A DNA stretch of 64,000 bases from an uncultured beta proteobacterium. GTDB lineage: Bacteria > Pseudomonadota > Gammaproteobacteria > Burkholderiales > Burkholderiaceae_C. Below, in pieces: positions 21,439 to 30,762 of this stretch. Below the pieces are notes generated by a model, which made no database searches, was not told the origin of the DNA, and saw only the letters and a program-made list of their open reading frames with translations. Numbering within the stretch: position 1 is the first letter of the stretch; each line of letters opens with the position of its first letter. A program made the position numbers and the translations under genes. The stretch is from assembly GCA_903930255.1 (NCBI GenBank), contig CAIYYA010000226.1, positions 1 through 64,000 of the forward strand, given 5' to 3'.

Positions 21439-21783
21439 ATGAATCTCAGATTAACACCCAACATCATGCCGCAGGTGCTGCCCCGCACCAACCCACTTAC
21501 CCAGTCTGCAGGCGGATCTGGCTTGGGTCAGTTGTCTGCGCCGGTGGGCGGTGCAGCATCTGGGGGATTTACCGGGGCGCTTAAAACGGCGCTGAACTCA
21601 GTCAGCGCAGCGCAGAACGATGCAACTCGTTTGCAACGTGAGGTGCAGCTGGAAAACCCACAAGTCAGCCTAGAAGAAACCATGGTTGCTATTCAGAAAG
21701 CACAAATCGGCTTTCAGGCAACACTGCATGTGCGTAACCGCATGGTGCAGGCCTACACCGACATCATGAATATGCAGGTTTAA
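21439..21783 (+). CDS. fliE: FliE basal body protein
   Basis: LENPQVSLEETMVAIQKAQIGFQATLHVRNRMVQAYTDIMNMQV C-terminus. Confidence 0.95.
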   Translation: MNLRLTPNIMPQVLPRTNPLTQSAGGSGLGQLSAPVGGAASGGFTGALKTALNSVSAAQNDATRLQREVQLENPQVSLEETMVAIQKAQIGFQATLHVRNRMVQAYTDIMNMQV

Positions 21784-21799
21784 GCCCAGAAACATTTGG

Positions 21800-21862
21800 C
21801 TAACAAAAAGTGCCTTTGATGCTTGCTGGCATTGCCTAGGAAGCTATTCATTAAATAGCATC
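21800..21862 (-). repeat. dispersed ~48 nt repeat, copy 3, between convergent fliE and fliT
   Basis: Minus GATGCTATTTAATGAATAGCTTCCTAGGCAATGCCAGCAAGCATCAAAGGCACTTTTTGTTAG. Confidence 0.6.
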
Positions 21863-22160
21863 AATGTAAAAACTGGCGCTGTCCCTCGAAATTTTGTTCG
21901 AAGTGAGTGAGCCAAGGCTCAGCCAGATAACGAATTTGTGCATCGTTGTTCAAAATGCGCTGCATGATGCGTGTTTTTTCGGCGCGCTGCTCTGGTGCGA
22001 GAGCTTCTCGATTGGCTCGTTCACGCAATTGCTCGATCAGCACGGCGCACGCACCTTCGAAGCGCATCACCTGATCCCAGTTCTCGGTCTTGGCAGCATC
22101 CAGCATTTTGCGGCTGCTGTCTTCAATGGCTTTGTAATAATCAATCAGTTGTTGTGACAT
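21861..22160 (-). CDS. fliT: FliT-like flagellar chaperone
   Basis: 99 aa helical protein directly downstream of fliS. Confidence 0.75.
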   Translation of the reverse strand: MSQQLIDYYKAIEDSSRKMLDAAKTENWDQVMRFEGACAVLIEQLRERANREALAPEQRAEKTRIMQRILNNDAQIRYLAEPWLTHFEQNFEGQRQFLH

Positions 22161-22161
22161 G

Positions 22162-22689
22162 CTATACCCCTACAAAAACTAAATTCGAATAGGCTCCCGC
22201 ACCTGGCGAACGTGCCCTGCGGAACTCACTAAAACCACCTTCGACGGCCTTTAAGACGCTTTGGCTGTGCGATTGGTTTGCAGTTGCTTGCGTGGGCTTG
22301 TTTTGCTTCCATGCCAGTGCAACAGGCTCAATCAAGCGCAGAACATGCGCCAAAATCTTCGTATCATTGTGCAAGTTGGCCTCGACCAAATGCACAATGC
22401 AATAGCCATACAAGTTATCGAGGTTTTGCGCCAATTCGCCACCTGACTTCAAGTCCAGATGGGTGCGCAAACCTTCACTCAAAATTTGAATCGCTTTGTC
22501 GATGTAGCGTATTTTTGCAGTGATGTCTTTTTGCTCGATGGCGCGGCTGGCTAGTTGCACCCGCTCAAGGAAGCCTTCAAATAGCAGCGTCACCAATTCG
22601 TGGCTACTGCTGGAGGCAACGCGTGATTCGAGGCTGACCGCTTGGTAAGCTGAGGCTGCGCGTGATGAGTTGTACATAAGTGGCACCAA
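22162..22689 (-). CDS. fliS: FliS flagellin chaperone
   Basis: AYQAVSLESRVASSSSHELVTLLFEGFLERV...KIRYIDKAIQILSEGLRTHLDLKSGGELAQNLDNLYGY. Confidence 0.93.
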   Translation of the reverse strand: MVPLMYNSSRAASAYQAVSLESRVASSSSHELVTLLFEGFLERVQLASRAIEQKDITAKIRYIDKAIQILSEGLRTHLDLKSGGELAQNLDNLYGYCIVHLVEANLHNDTKILAHVLRLIEPVALAWKQNKPTQATANQSHSQSVLKAVEGGFSEFRRARSPGAGAYSNLVFVGV

Positions 22690-22820
22690 TCGAATGTCTT
22701 AGAGATACTAATCTTATCGACATGTGAGCGCCTGGACTTGAGGGTGCAAGCCTCTTAGATAAGCCCCTGCTTTCGCCACTAGTTTTCAGTCTTGGGCTCG
22801 TGCGCTGCCAGGCATCACAT

Positions 22821-22854
22821 AAAAAAACCCACCACAGCCGAAGCTGGGTGGGTT
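22821..22854 (-). terminator. intrinsic terminator of the glnK-amtB transcript
   Basis: On minus: AACCCACCCAGC-TTCG-GCTGTGGTGGGTT followed by T-rich run (plus strand aaaaaaacccaccacagccgaagctgggtgggtt). Confidence 0.85.
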
Positions 22855-22911
22855 AACGCTCTCAAGGAAACCAGGTTTCAGGCGCTTCTCGCGCCTGCTT
22901 CTCGCACAGAG

Positions 22912-24462
22912 TTATCGACCGTAGGCCGACTCGCCGTGTGAGGTGATGTCAAGGCCTTCACGCTCATGTTCTTCAGAAGCACGCAGACCAATTGTCAGAT
23001 CAACCACTTTGTAAGCAATCAGCGACACCACGCCAGACCAGATCACCGTGGTCAAGACTGCTTTGGTTTGGATCCAGACTTGCGAAGCGATCGAATAATC
23101 TGCTGCGGTGATCATGGAGGCGGTCACCCAATCTGCGACGTAGCCAGGGCCACCCAGGGCGGGGCTATTAAACACACCCGTGAGAATGGCACCCAGGATG
23201 CCACAGACACCATGCACGCCAAACACGTCGAGCGAGTCATCAGCACCGAGCATTTTCTTCAGGCCATTAACGCCCCACAGACCGGCAAAACCAGCCAGGA
23301 AACCAATCACCAGGGCACCACCGATACCCACATTGCCAGCTGCTGGGGTAATGGCCACCAGACCGGCAACACAACCCGATGCAGCACCCAGCATAGAAGC
23401 CTTGCCACGCATCAGCGCTTCACCGACGCACCATGCCAGCACGGCAGCTGCAGTTGCGCCGAAGGTGTTGATAAATGCCAGAGCCGCAAAACCGTTGGCT
23501 TCGAGTGCCGAGCCAGCGTTGAAGCCAAACCAGCCCACCCACAACAGCGAGGCACCCACCATGGTCATGGTCAAGCTGTGCGGAGCCATGGATTCTTTAC
23601 CGTAGCCGATACGTTTGCCCACCATGTAAGCGCCAATCAAACCAGCCACAGCGGCGTTGATGTGCACCACGGTGCCGCCAGCAAAGTCAAGTGCTCCGGT
23701 CTGCCAGACATAACCCGCCTTGGCATTCATGGCATCGACCACGTCTTTCGCAGCGTAGGCATCCGGGCCCATCCAAAACCAGACCATGTGGGCAATCGGT
23801 GCATAACTGAAGGTGAACCAGAGCACCATAAACATCAACACAGCAGAGAACTTCATGCGTTCGGCAAAGGCACCCACAATCAATGCCCCGGTGATGCCGG
23901 CAAAGGTCGCTTGGAAGGCCGCAAACACGATTTCAGGAATCACCACGCCCTTGCTGAACGTCGCTGCGTTGGCAAAAGTGCCCGCCGCGTTGTCCCACAC
24001 ACCGGCCATGAACAGCCGGTCAAAACCGCCAAAGAACGCATTGCCTTCGGTGAACGCCAAGCTGTAGCCGTAGATAAACCACAAAACAACAATCAGCGAG
24101 AAGGTCACCATGACCTGCATCAGCACTGAGAGCATGTTTTTCGAGCGAACCAACCCGCCATAGAACAGCGCCAGTCCAGGAACGGTCATCAAAATAACCA
24201 ACAAGGTCGAGACCAGCATCCATGATGTGTCGCCCTTGTTAGGCACGGGGGCTGCCGCTGGCGCTGATGCTGCAGGGGCAGGTGCGACAGCAGTTGTCGC
24301 TGCTGACGCTGCCGCTGCGGGTGCTTCGGCTGGTTTAGCTTCGGCGCTGGCAACTACGGCAGGGGCGCTGGCCGCAGGCGTTGCGGGAGTTTGGGCGGTG
24401 GCAACAAAGCTGCCGGCCAAAAGGCTTAAGCCCAGGGTGAGGGAGGCAAGTAGTTTTTTCAT
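22912..24462 (-). CDS. amtB: AmtB ammonium transporter with signal peptide and Ala/Pro-rich N-terminal extension
   Basis: MKKLLASLTLGLSLLAGSFVATAQ...; DTSWMLVSTLLVILMTVPGLALFYGGLVR; VHINAAVAGLIGAYMVGKR; FGVHGVCGILGAILTGVF. Confidence 0.95.
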   Translation of the reverse strand: MKKLLASLTLGLSLLAGSFVATAQTPATPAASAPAVVASAEAKPAEAPAAAASAATTAVAPAPAASAPAAAPVPNKGDTSWMLVSTLLVILMTVPGLALFYGGLVRSKNMLSVLMQVMVTFSLIVVLWFIYGYSLAFTEGNAFFGGFDRLFMAGVWDNAAGTFANAATFSKGVVIPEIVFAAFQATFAGITGALIVGAFAERMKFSAVLMFMVLWFTFSYAPIAHMVWFWMGPDAYAAKDVVDAMNAKAGYVWQTGALDFAGGTVVHINAAVAGLIGAYMVGKRIGYGKESMAPHSLTMTMVGASLLWVGWFGFNAGSALEANGFAALAFINTFGATAAAVLAWCVGEALMRGKASMLGAASGCVAGLVAITPAAGNVGIGGALVIGFLAGFAGLWGVNGLKKMLGADDSLDVFGVHGVCGILGAILTGVFNSPALGGPGYVADWVTASMITAADYSIASQVWIQTKAVLTTVIWSGVVSLIAYKVVDLTIGLRASEEHEREGLDITSHGESAYGR

Positions 24463-24496
24463 TTGAATATCTCTTGTGCTAAAGGGGTGAAGGTGG

Positions 24497-24919
<423 letters not shown>

Positions 24920-24976
24920 TCAGCTGGCTAGCAGAAGTGTCAAACGAACTGCTGCCAGGTAATGCTTTCATCGAGA

Positions 24977-24997
24977 TTGCACCATGTTGGTGCAATT
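24977..24997. promoter_or_regulatory. NtrC-type enhancer site
   Basis: Perfect palindrome ATTGCACCA-TGT-TGGTGCAAT, matching the NtrC consensus TGCACCAN3TGGTGCA; ~75 bp upstream of the -24 element. Confidence 0.8.
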
Positions 24998-25020
24998 CGT
25001 TTTTGACTAGTGGTCGGCCA

Positions 25021-25061
25021 AAAAAAAAACCGCCCAAACCAGTGCGGTTTGAGCGGCTTTT
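25021..25061 (-). terminator. intrinsic terminator downstream of the PEP-CTERM gene
   Basis: Minus: AAGCCGCTCAAACC-GCACT-GGTTTGGGCGGTTT then T run. Confidence 0.8.
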
Positions 25062-25073
25062 GAAAGAGCGGAA

Positions 25074-25820
25074 TCAGGCTTGCGCTTTTTGGGCTTGTTT
25101 GCGCCGTGTGGTCCAGCCCAGCACGCCCAAGCCAGCCAGCATCAGGGCATAGGTTTCGGGTTCGGGTACGGCTGCAACCGTCACCGAACTCAGGTAAAAC
25201 TGGTTGGCATTGCTGCCGCCAAAGCGCAGATACAGGTCTTGAGTGTTTTGCGACATCGCCAGTTGACCCACGTTTTTGGGCAAGACCGCACTATTCCAAG
25301 TGGTGTTGTCAAAGCTGTATTGAAAAGTGTCACCGGTGCTCCATTTGGTCGTGTTATGACCGTCAGAGCGAAGTCCGATAGCTGACAAGGCAACCGATTG
25401 GTTGAAATGCAACTTGAGCGTTTCTAGGTTGGTAATGTTGTCGTCGGCGTTGTTGTTGTTCAGGTGATAAACCCCCAGACCTGCGCCAATGGCATTGGTG
25501 CCGGACAAGAGACCGTTGTAACCGTTGTCGTGGTCTTGCACCACGCTTGCCATCGTGCCGAAAGCGCTTCCGTTATAAGAAGCGCTCGCCACAGCGCTAA
25601 TGCTACCGCTTGTGAAGCTCAGGCTTCCGCCCAGGCTCGAACTGATGTTGGAGCTGCATTTGTCACCAGAACTGCAATTAAAACCACCATTTGGCAAAAA
25701 ACCGGCGTAGCTGGCGTTGCTATAGGTCAGGTTAGCGAAATCAAAAGTTTCAGCATGTGCGCTTGGCAACAGCGCCGACAGCGAGACACAGAGGGCGAGA
25801 GCTTTGATCAGTTTGAACAT
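25074..25820 (-). CDS. PEP-CTERM sorting-domain exported protein
   Basis: Signal peptide MFKLIKALALCVSLSALLPSAHA; C-terminus VPEPETYALMLAGLGVLGWTTRRKQAQ. Confidence 0.9.
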   Translation of the reverse strand: MFKLIKALALCVSLSALLPSAHAETFDFANLTYSNASYAGFLPNGGFNCSSGDKCSSNISSSLGGSLSFTSGSISAVASASYNGSAFGTMASVVQDHDNGYNGLLSGTNAIGAGLGVYHLNNNNADDNITNLETLKLHFNQSVALSAIGLRSDGHNTTKWSTGDTFQYSFDNTTWNSAVLPKNVGQLAMSQNTQDLYLRFGGSNANQFYLSSVTVAAVPEPETYALMLAGLGVLGWTTRRKQAQKAQA

Positions 25821-26014
25821 TTTTTGCACCGTAAGCAAGAGTTGAAGGCCAGCGTTTGTGGCGCTGAGAGTGTTAAATCGTGTTACAAATTTTATAAATT
25901 GAACACGTTTTCTATACATCTCGTATCCGTTCAGAGAAAGCCAAAGCGTGACAAATTACCGCTTTAGCTGAGCAATTTGAGCGCTTTCAAAGCTTGCAAC
26001 TGTTTTAAACAAAG

Positions 26015-26030
26015 CTGGATATATAAACAG
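26015..26030. promoter_or_regulatory. putative LexA (SOS) box upstream of comM
   Basis: CTGGATATATAAACAG versus CTGT-N8-ACAG (one mismatch), 42 bp upstream of the comM ATG. Confidence 0.45.
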
Positions 26031-26071
26031 TATTTGAGTTACGATGTGGTTTCAACAAAAGGGGAAGCTGC

Positions 26072-27610
26072 ATGAGTCTGTCATTGCTGCAAAGTCGTGC
26101 CCTGCTGGGCTTAGAAGCGGCGTCGGTTACGGTAGAAGTCCATCTTGCCAACGGTTTGCCAAGTTTTCTCTTGGTAGGCTTGGCCGATGTGGAGGTCAAA
26201 GAGGCACGTGAACGCGTGCGCTCAGCCATACAAAATTCAGGCCTTGAGTTTCCCAACAACAAACGCATCATCGTTAACCTGGCTCCGGCAGATTTGCCCA
26301 AAGACTCCGGTCGTTTCGATTTGCCCATTGCTTTGGGGATTCTGGCGGCAAGCGGACAAATCGATGGTGCCCAGCTCGCCGGTTTTGAGTTTGCCGGCGA
26401 GCTCTCGCTTTCGGGCGAGCTGCGTCCTATTCGTGGCGCGCTGGCCATGAGTTTGGCGTTGCAAGCGAGCCGAGTGCAAACGCAGTTGGTGCTGCCACCC
26501 GAAAGCGCCGAAGAAGCCGCCCTGGTTCCTGGGGCACAGGTTTACCGTGCCCAGCATTTGCTCGATGTGGTTCAGCATTTCTTGCCGCCAACCTCGCTAT
26601 CGCCCGTGCTTGAAGCCACCCCGGGCTGGACTCGGCTCAGCGCAGCTGCGCAAATCAGGCCGGTTTGTTACCCCGACATGGCCGATGTAAAAGGCCAGTT
26701 AGGAGCCAAGCGGGCACTCGAAATTGCAGCCGCTGGCGGGCACAGTCTGCTATTAATGGGCCCCCCAGGCTCTGGAAAATCAATGTTGGCGCAGCGCTTT
26801 GCCGGTTTGTTGCCGCCCATGACGACGGACGAGGCTTTGCAAAGTGCCGCGCTGGCCAGTCTGGGTGGGCGGTTTTCAATCGACAAATGGGCGCAACGAC
26901 CCACTTGCAATCCGCACCATACGGCCAGTGCCGTGGCTCTGGTCGGGGGTGGTTCGCCGCCACGGCCAGGCGAAATTTCACTGGCTCACCATGGGGTGCT
27001 GTTCCTCGACGAGTTTCCTGAATTTCCGCGCTCTGCGCTGGAAGCATTGCGTGAGCCATTAGAGAGCGGACGCATCACCATCTCGCGGGCGGCGCGGCGC
27101 AGTGAATTTCCTGCGCAGTTTCAGCTGATTGGCGCCATGAATCCCTGCCCTTGCGGCTATTTAGGCTCAACGCAAAAAACCTGTCGCTGCACGCCCGATC
27201 AGGTGGCGCGTTATCAAGGCAAGCTCAGTGGTCCGCTGATCGACCGCATCGATTTGCATGTTGAAGTGCCCGCGGTGTCCGCGGCTGAGCTGCTGCAGGC
27301 GCAAACGGCAGAATCGAGCGAGCAGATTCGAGCCCGCTGCAGCGCTGCACGTGCACGCGCCATCGAGCGTCAGGGCACCAGCAATCAAGCTTTGCAGGGG
27401 CAGGCGTTGGATCAGCATCTGTTGTTAGACGCTGCAGCCGCCAAGTTTCTGAATGTGGCTGCAGCTCGACTCGGTTGGTCTGCGCGCAGCACACACCGTG
27501 CCCTGAAAGTTGCGCGCAGCATTGCCGACCTGGCCGATGCCCGCACAACCCAGGTAGCCCATGTGGCCGAGGCCATGCAATATCGGCGGGCTTTGCGCTC
27601 TGGCTCTTGA
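26072..27610 (+). CDS. comM: ComM/YifB-family Mg-chelatase-like ATPase
   Basis: MSLSLLQSRALLGLEAASVTVEVHLANGLPSFLLVGLAD; LLMGPPGSGKSMLAQRF; GAMNPCPCGYLG. Confidence 0.95.
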   Translation: MSLSLLQSRALLGLEAASVTVEVHLANGLPSFLLVGLADVEVKEARERVRSAIQNSGLEFPNNKRIIVNLAPADLPKDSGRFDLPIALGILAASGQIDGAQLAGFEFAGELSLSGELRPIRGALAMSLALQASRVQTQLVLPPESAEEAALVPGAQVYRAQHLLDVVQHFLPPTSLSPVLEATPGWTRLSAAAQIRPVCYPDMADVKGQLGAKRALEIAAAGGHSLLLMGPPGSGKSMLAQRFAGLLPPMTTDEALQSAALASLGGRFSIDKWAQRPTCNPHHTASAVALVGGGSPPRPGEISLAHHGVLFLDEFPEFPRSALEALREPLESGRITISRAARRSEFPAQFQLIGAMNPCPCGYLGSTQKTCRCTPDQVARYQGKLSGPLIDRIDLHVEVPAVSAAELLQAQTAESSEQIRARCSAARARAIERQGTSNQALQGQALDQHLLLDAAAAKFLNVAAARLGWSARSTHRALKVARSIADLADARTTQVAHVAEAMQYRRALRSGS

Positions 27611-27733
27611 AGCATGCCAGCGCCACGCTATGCTTACACAAGCATCCCCTATGATTGGCGCACTGGCTGTGCCGAGCTAGCACCCTGCGGTGCCCTGTGC
27701 GGCCGATAATTTTGCCTTTTCAAGGATCCCACC

Positions 27734-29221
27734 ATGACTTTTGCACTTGAAACCGCCGCCCAGCCCGCGGGCTTGCGCCGTGTGGCGATTGAGCCGCTTT
27801 CGCGCGTCGAAGGACACGGCAAGGTGACTCTGCTGCTGGATGCAAATAACCACATTCAGCAGGCGCGACTGCACATTGTGGAATTTCGTGGCTTCGAAAA
27901 ATTCATTGAAGGTCGCCCCTATTGGGAGGTGCCGGTGATGGTGCAGCGTCTGTGCGGCATATGCCCGGTGTCGCATCACCTGGCAGCAGCCAAGGCGTTT
28001 GACCGAGTTCTGGGTGCGACACCCGTCAGCGCCAGTGCCAATGCGATGCGCCGCCTGATGCACTATGGGCAAATATTGCAATCGCACGCGTTGCATTTTT
28101 TTCATCTGTCGTCGCCCGACTTACTGTTTGGTTTTGACTCAGAAGTGGCCCGGCGCAATATCGTGGGGGTGGCGCAGGCGCACCCCGAGATCGCCAAAAA
28201 AGGTATTTTGCTGCGCAAGTTTGGCCAAGAGGTGATTCGCATTACTTCGGGCAAAAGGGTGCATGGCACGGGCGCCGTGCCAGGGGGCGTTAACAAACTG
28301 GTGAGCGCTGCCGAGCGCGACAGCTTGCAACGCGAACTGCCCCAGATGTTGCAGTGGGCGCAAGATTCCGTGAATATTGCCAAACAATTGCATGCACAAA
28401 ACCCGGCGCTTTATAACAACTTTGGCAGCTTTCGCTCGAATCTGATGTCGCTGGTGCGTGCCGATGGCGCGATGGATTTATATGACGGTGTGTTGCGGGT
28501 GCGTGATGCAGATGGGCATATCTTGTTTGATGGCGTTGACGATCAGCGCTATCTGGAGCTGATCGAAGAAACGGTGCGACCCTGGAGCTATATGAAGTTT
28601 CCGCATCTGCGCAGCCTGGGTGCCGAGCTGGGCTGGTACCGTGTGGGGCCACTGGCTCGAGTGCAAAACTGCGACTTTATCCCCAGCGCGCAAGCTGAAA
28701 TTGAGCGTCAGGCCTTTGTGGCGTGGGGACAGGGCGATTTGGTGCACGCCTCGCTGGCCTACCACTGGGCGCGCATGATCGAAATGCTGCATGCAGTTGA
28801 AGTGATCGCCGAGCTGCTTGCTGACCCGGCACTGTTGTCGGGCGACTTGCTCAGCTGTGGCGTGCGCCAGCGCAGCGGTGTAGGCATGATCGAAGCACCG
28901 CGCGGCACGCTGATTCACGACTATGACGTGGGTGACGATGATCTGGTGACGCGCTGCAACCTGATTGTGTCAACCACCCACAACAACCAGGCCATGAACG
29001 AGGCGGTGCGTGCCGTGGCACGCGACTACCTCGACGGCCACGAGTTGACTGAGGGGTTGCTCAACCACATCGAAGTGGCGATTCGTGCCTATGACCCCTG
29101 CTTGTCGTGTGCCACCCACGCGCTCGGCCAGATGCCGCTAGAAGTGACTTTGCTGGGTGCCGATGGCATACTGCTGGATCGTGTGCAAAACACTCAAAGT
29201 GGTGAGCTTATTCGGCTCTAG
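27734..29221 (+). CDS. hoxH: [NiFe]-hydrogenase large subunit, HoxH type (group 3d-like)
   Basis: L1 motif RLCGICPVSHH, C-terminal DPCLSCATH plus cleavable tail; EPLSRVEGHG N-terminus. Confidence 0.9.
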   Translation: MTFALETAAQPAGLRRVAIEPLSRVEGHGKVTLLLDANNHIQQARLHIVEFRGFEKFIEGRPYWEVPVMVQRLCGICPVSHHLAAAKAFDRVLGATPVSASANAMRRLMHYGQILQSHALHFFHLSSPDLLFGFDSEVARRNIVGVAQAHPEIAKKGILLRKFGQEVIRITSGKRVHGTGAVPGGVNKLVSAAERDSLQRELPQMLQWAQDSVNIAKQLHAQNPALYNNFGSFRSNLMSLVRADGAMDLYDGVLRVRDADGHILFDGVDDQRYLELIEETVRPWSYMKFPHLRSLGAELGWYRVGPLARVQNCDFIPSAQAEIERQAFVAWGQGDLVHASLAYHWARMIEMLHAVEVIAELLADPALLSGDLLSCGVRQRSGVGMIEAPRGTLIHDYDVGDDDLVTRCNLIVSTTHNNQAMNEAVRAVARDYLDGHELTEGLLNHIEVAIRAYDPCLSCATHALGQMPLEVTLLGADGILLDRVQNTQSGELIRL

Positions 29222-29262
29222 AGCATATCCATCATGCGTCAACAGCTATTGAATGCAGAGTA
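29216..29262 (-). repeat. dispersed ~48 nt repeat, copy 4
   Basis: Minus AATAGCTGTTGACGCATGATGGATATGCTCTAGAGCCGAAT; includes the hoxH stop codon. Confidence 0.7.
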
Positions 29263-29266
29263 AATA

Positions 29267-29743
29267 ATGATCCCGCAAGTGCTCATTTTGGGTTGGGGCA
29301 ATCTGAGTCGGGGCGACGATGCACTGGGACCGTTGTTGCTCCAGGCGTTGCGCTCAGTCTTGCCAGACTCACTGTGCGATCAGCTTGAATTGATCGACGA
29401 CTACCAACTGCAAATTGAGCATGCGTTGGACATGCACGGGCGCGCACGCGTGTTATTTGTCGATGCGAGCCTGAGCTGCACAGCGCCCTTTGAAGTCACA
29501 GCGTTGCAAGCGCAGCAAGATGCTAGCTACACCACGCATCGCTTGTCGGCGCCAGCATTGATGCACATTTATCAGAACTTGCAAGGCGCGTTGCCTCCAC
29601 CATGCACGCTACTGGCGATTCGGGGCGAGGCTTTTGAGCTGGGTGAGCCCTTGAGCACAAGGGCACAGTCACACCTGGCACAGGCACTGCTTTGGGCGCA
29701 AAACTGGATTTCGAATGGCACAACTCGAGATGCTACGATTTGA
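29267..29743 (+). CDS. hoxW: hydrogenase maturation protease (HoxW/HyaD family)
   Basis: ILGWGNLSRGDDALGPLLLQAL, VLFVDASL; directly follows hoxH. Confidence 0.85.
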   Translation: MIPQVLILGWGNLSRGDDALGPLLLQALRSVLPDSLCDQLELIDDYQLQIEHALDMHGRARVLFVDASLSCTAPFEVTALQAQQDASYTTHRLSAPALMHIYQNLQGALPPPCTLLAIRGEAFELGEPLSTRAQSHLAQALLWAQNWISNGTTRDATI

Positions 29744-29766
29744 ACGTTTCCAACCAAAAGGCTTGC

Positions 29767-30651
29767 ATGGACACCCTCAACTCCCAATACGGCATCAGCG
29801 GCGCTTTGCAGTTTGCATATTCTGGCGGCAATTTTCCAGTAGCCAAAATTCAAACCCCTTGGGCCAGTGCCCGGGTTGCGTTGCAAGGTGCGCAAGTGCT
29901 GGCTTGGCAGCCCAGCGCAGCCGCGCCGGTGCTCTGGGTCTCGAAAGCGGCTGTATTTGAAGCTGGCAAGCCCGTGCGCGGTGGCGTGCCGGTATGCTGG
30001 CCGTGGTTTGGCGCCAAAGACGGTGCTTCAGCGCACGGCTTTGTGCGCACGCGTCATTGGACAGTGCGCGAAACCCGCCTAGCCGACGACCAAAGTGTGC
30101 TGTTGTGCTTGGGTTTGAGCGATGACGCTAGCACCCGCACCCTCTGGAACCATGCGTTTGACCTGGAGCTGCAAGTCAGCGTTGGCCGCACCTTGACGCT
30201 GCAATTGATCACGCGCAATACCGGCACCGAACCCTTTGACATCACCGAGGCGCTGCACACCTATTTTGCAGTGGGTGACATTGGGCAAACCACCGTGCAA
30301 GGTTTGGATGGCACGACCTACCTAGACAAAGTTGCCAACTTGGCACAAGCCCAACAAAGCGGCCCAGTCAGTTTTTCTGGCGAAACCGACCGGGTTTATC
30401 TCAACACCACAGCAGACTGCGTAATTCAAGACCGGGCAAACAAGCGCAGCATTCACGTGGCTAAAACCGGCAGCGGCGCAACCGTGGTGTGGAACCCTTG
30501 GAGCGAGCGCGAAAAAGCCTTTGCCGACATGGCTGCTGGCGAATACCAACAGATGCTGTGTGTTGAAACCGCTAATGCCGGGGCTGCGCCCATCACCATC
30601 GCAGCCGGCGCAACGCACACCTTGACTGCGTGCGTTTCTCTGGAGAGTTAA
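29767..30651 (+). CDS. D-hexose-6-phosphate epimerase/mutarotase (YeaD family)
   Basis: PVRGGVPVCWPWFGAKDGASAHGFVRTRHW; ALHTYFAVGDI. Start set at ATG 29767 in ORF 29692-30651. Confidence 0.9.
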   Translation: MDTLNSQYGISGALQFAYSGGNFPVAKIQTPWASARVALQGAQVLAWQPSAAAPVLWVSKAAVFEAGKPVRGGVPVCWPWFGAKDGASAHGFVRTRHWTVRETRLADDQSVLLCLGLSDDASTRTLWNHAFDLELQVSVGRTLTLQLITRNTGTEPFDITEALHTYFAVGDIGQTTVQGLDGTTYLDKVANLAQAQQSGPVSFSGETDRVYLNTTADCVIQDRANKRSIHVAKTGSGATVVWNPWSEREKAFADMAAGEYQQMLCVETANAGAAPITIAAGATHTLTACVSLES

Positions 30652-30685
30652 CCGCCCTTATTGATACGGCTCGATTAAGTTTGAA

Positions 30686-30735
30686 CCGTTCGCCCTGAGC
30701 TTGTCGAAGGGCTTCGACAGGCTCAGCCCGAACGG
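30686..30735. repeat. REP-like palindrome between convergent genes
   Basis: CCGTTCGCCCTGAGCTTGTCGAAGGGCTTCGACAGGCTCAGCCCGAACGG, long imperfect inverted repeat. Confidence 0.85.
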
Positions 30736-30762
30736 AACTTAAAACATCATCGGATCGGATCA

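Noticed and set aside
22966-24129. 387-aa plus-strand ORF opposite amtB
   Set aside because: Antisense shadow of a clear AmtB gene; Cys/His/Gln-rich low-plausibility protein.
29676-29690. TGGCACAGGCACTGC, a sigma-54-like match upstream of the mutarotase gene
   Set aside because: Lies within the hoxW coding sequence, no enhancer site nearby; likely chance match.
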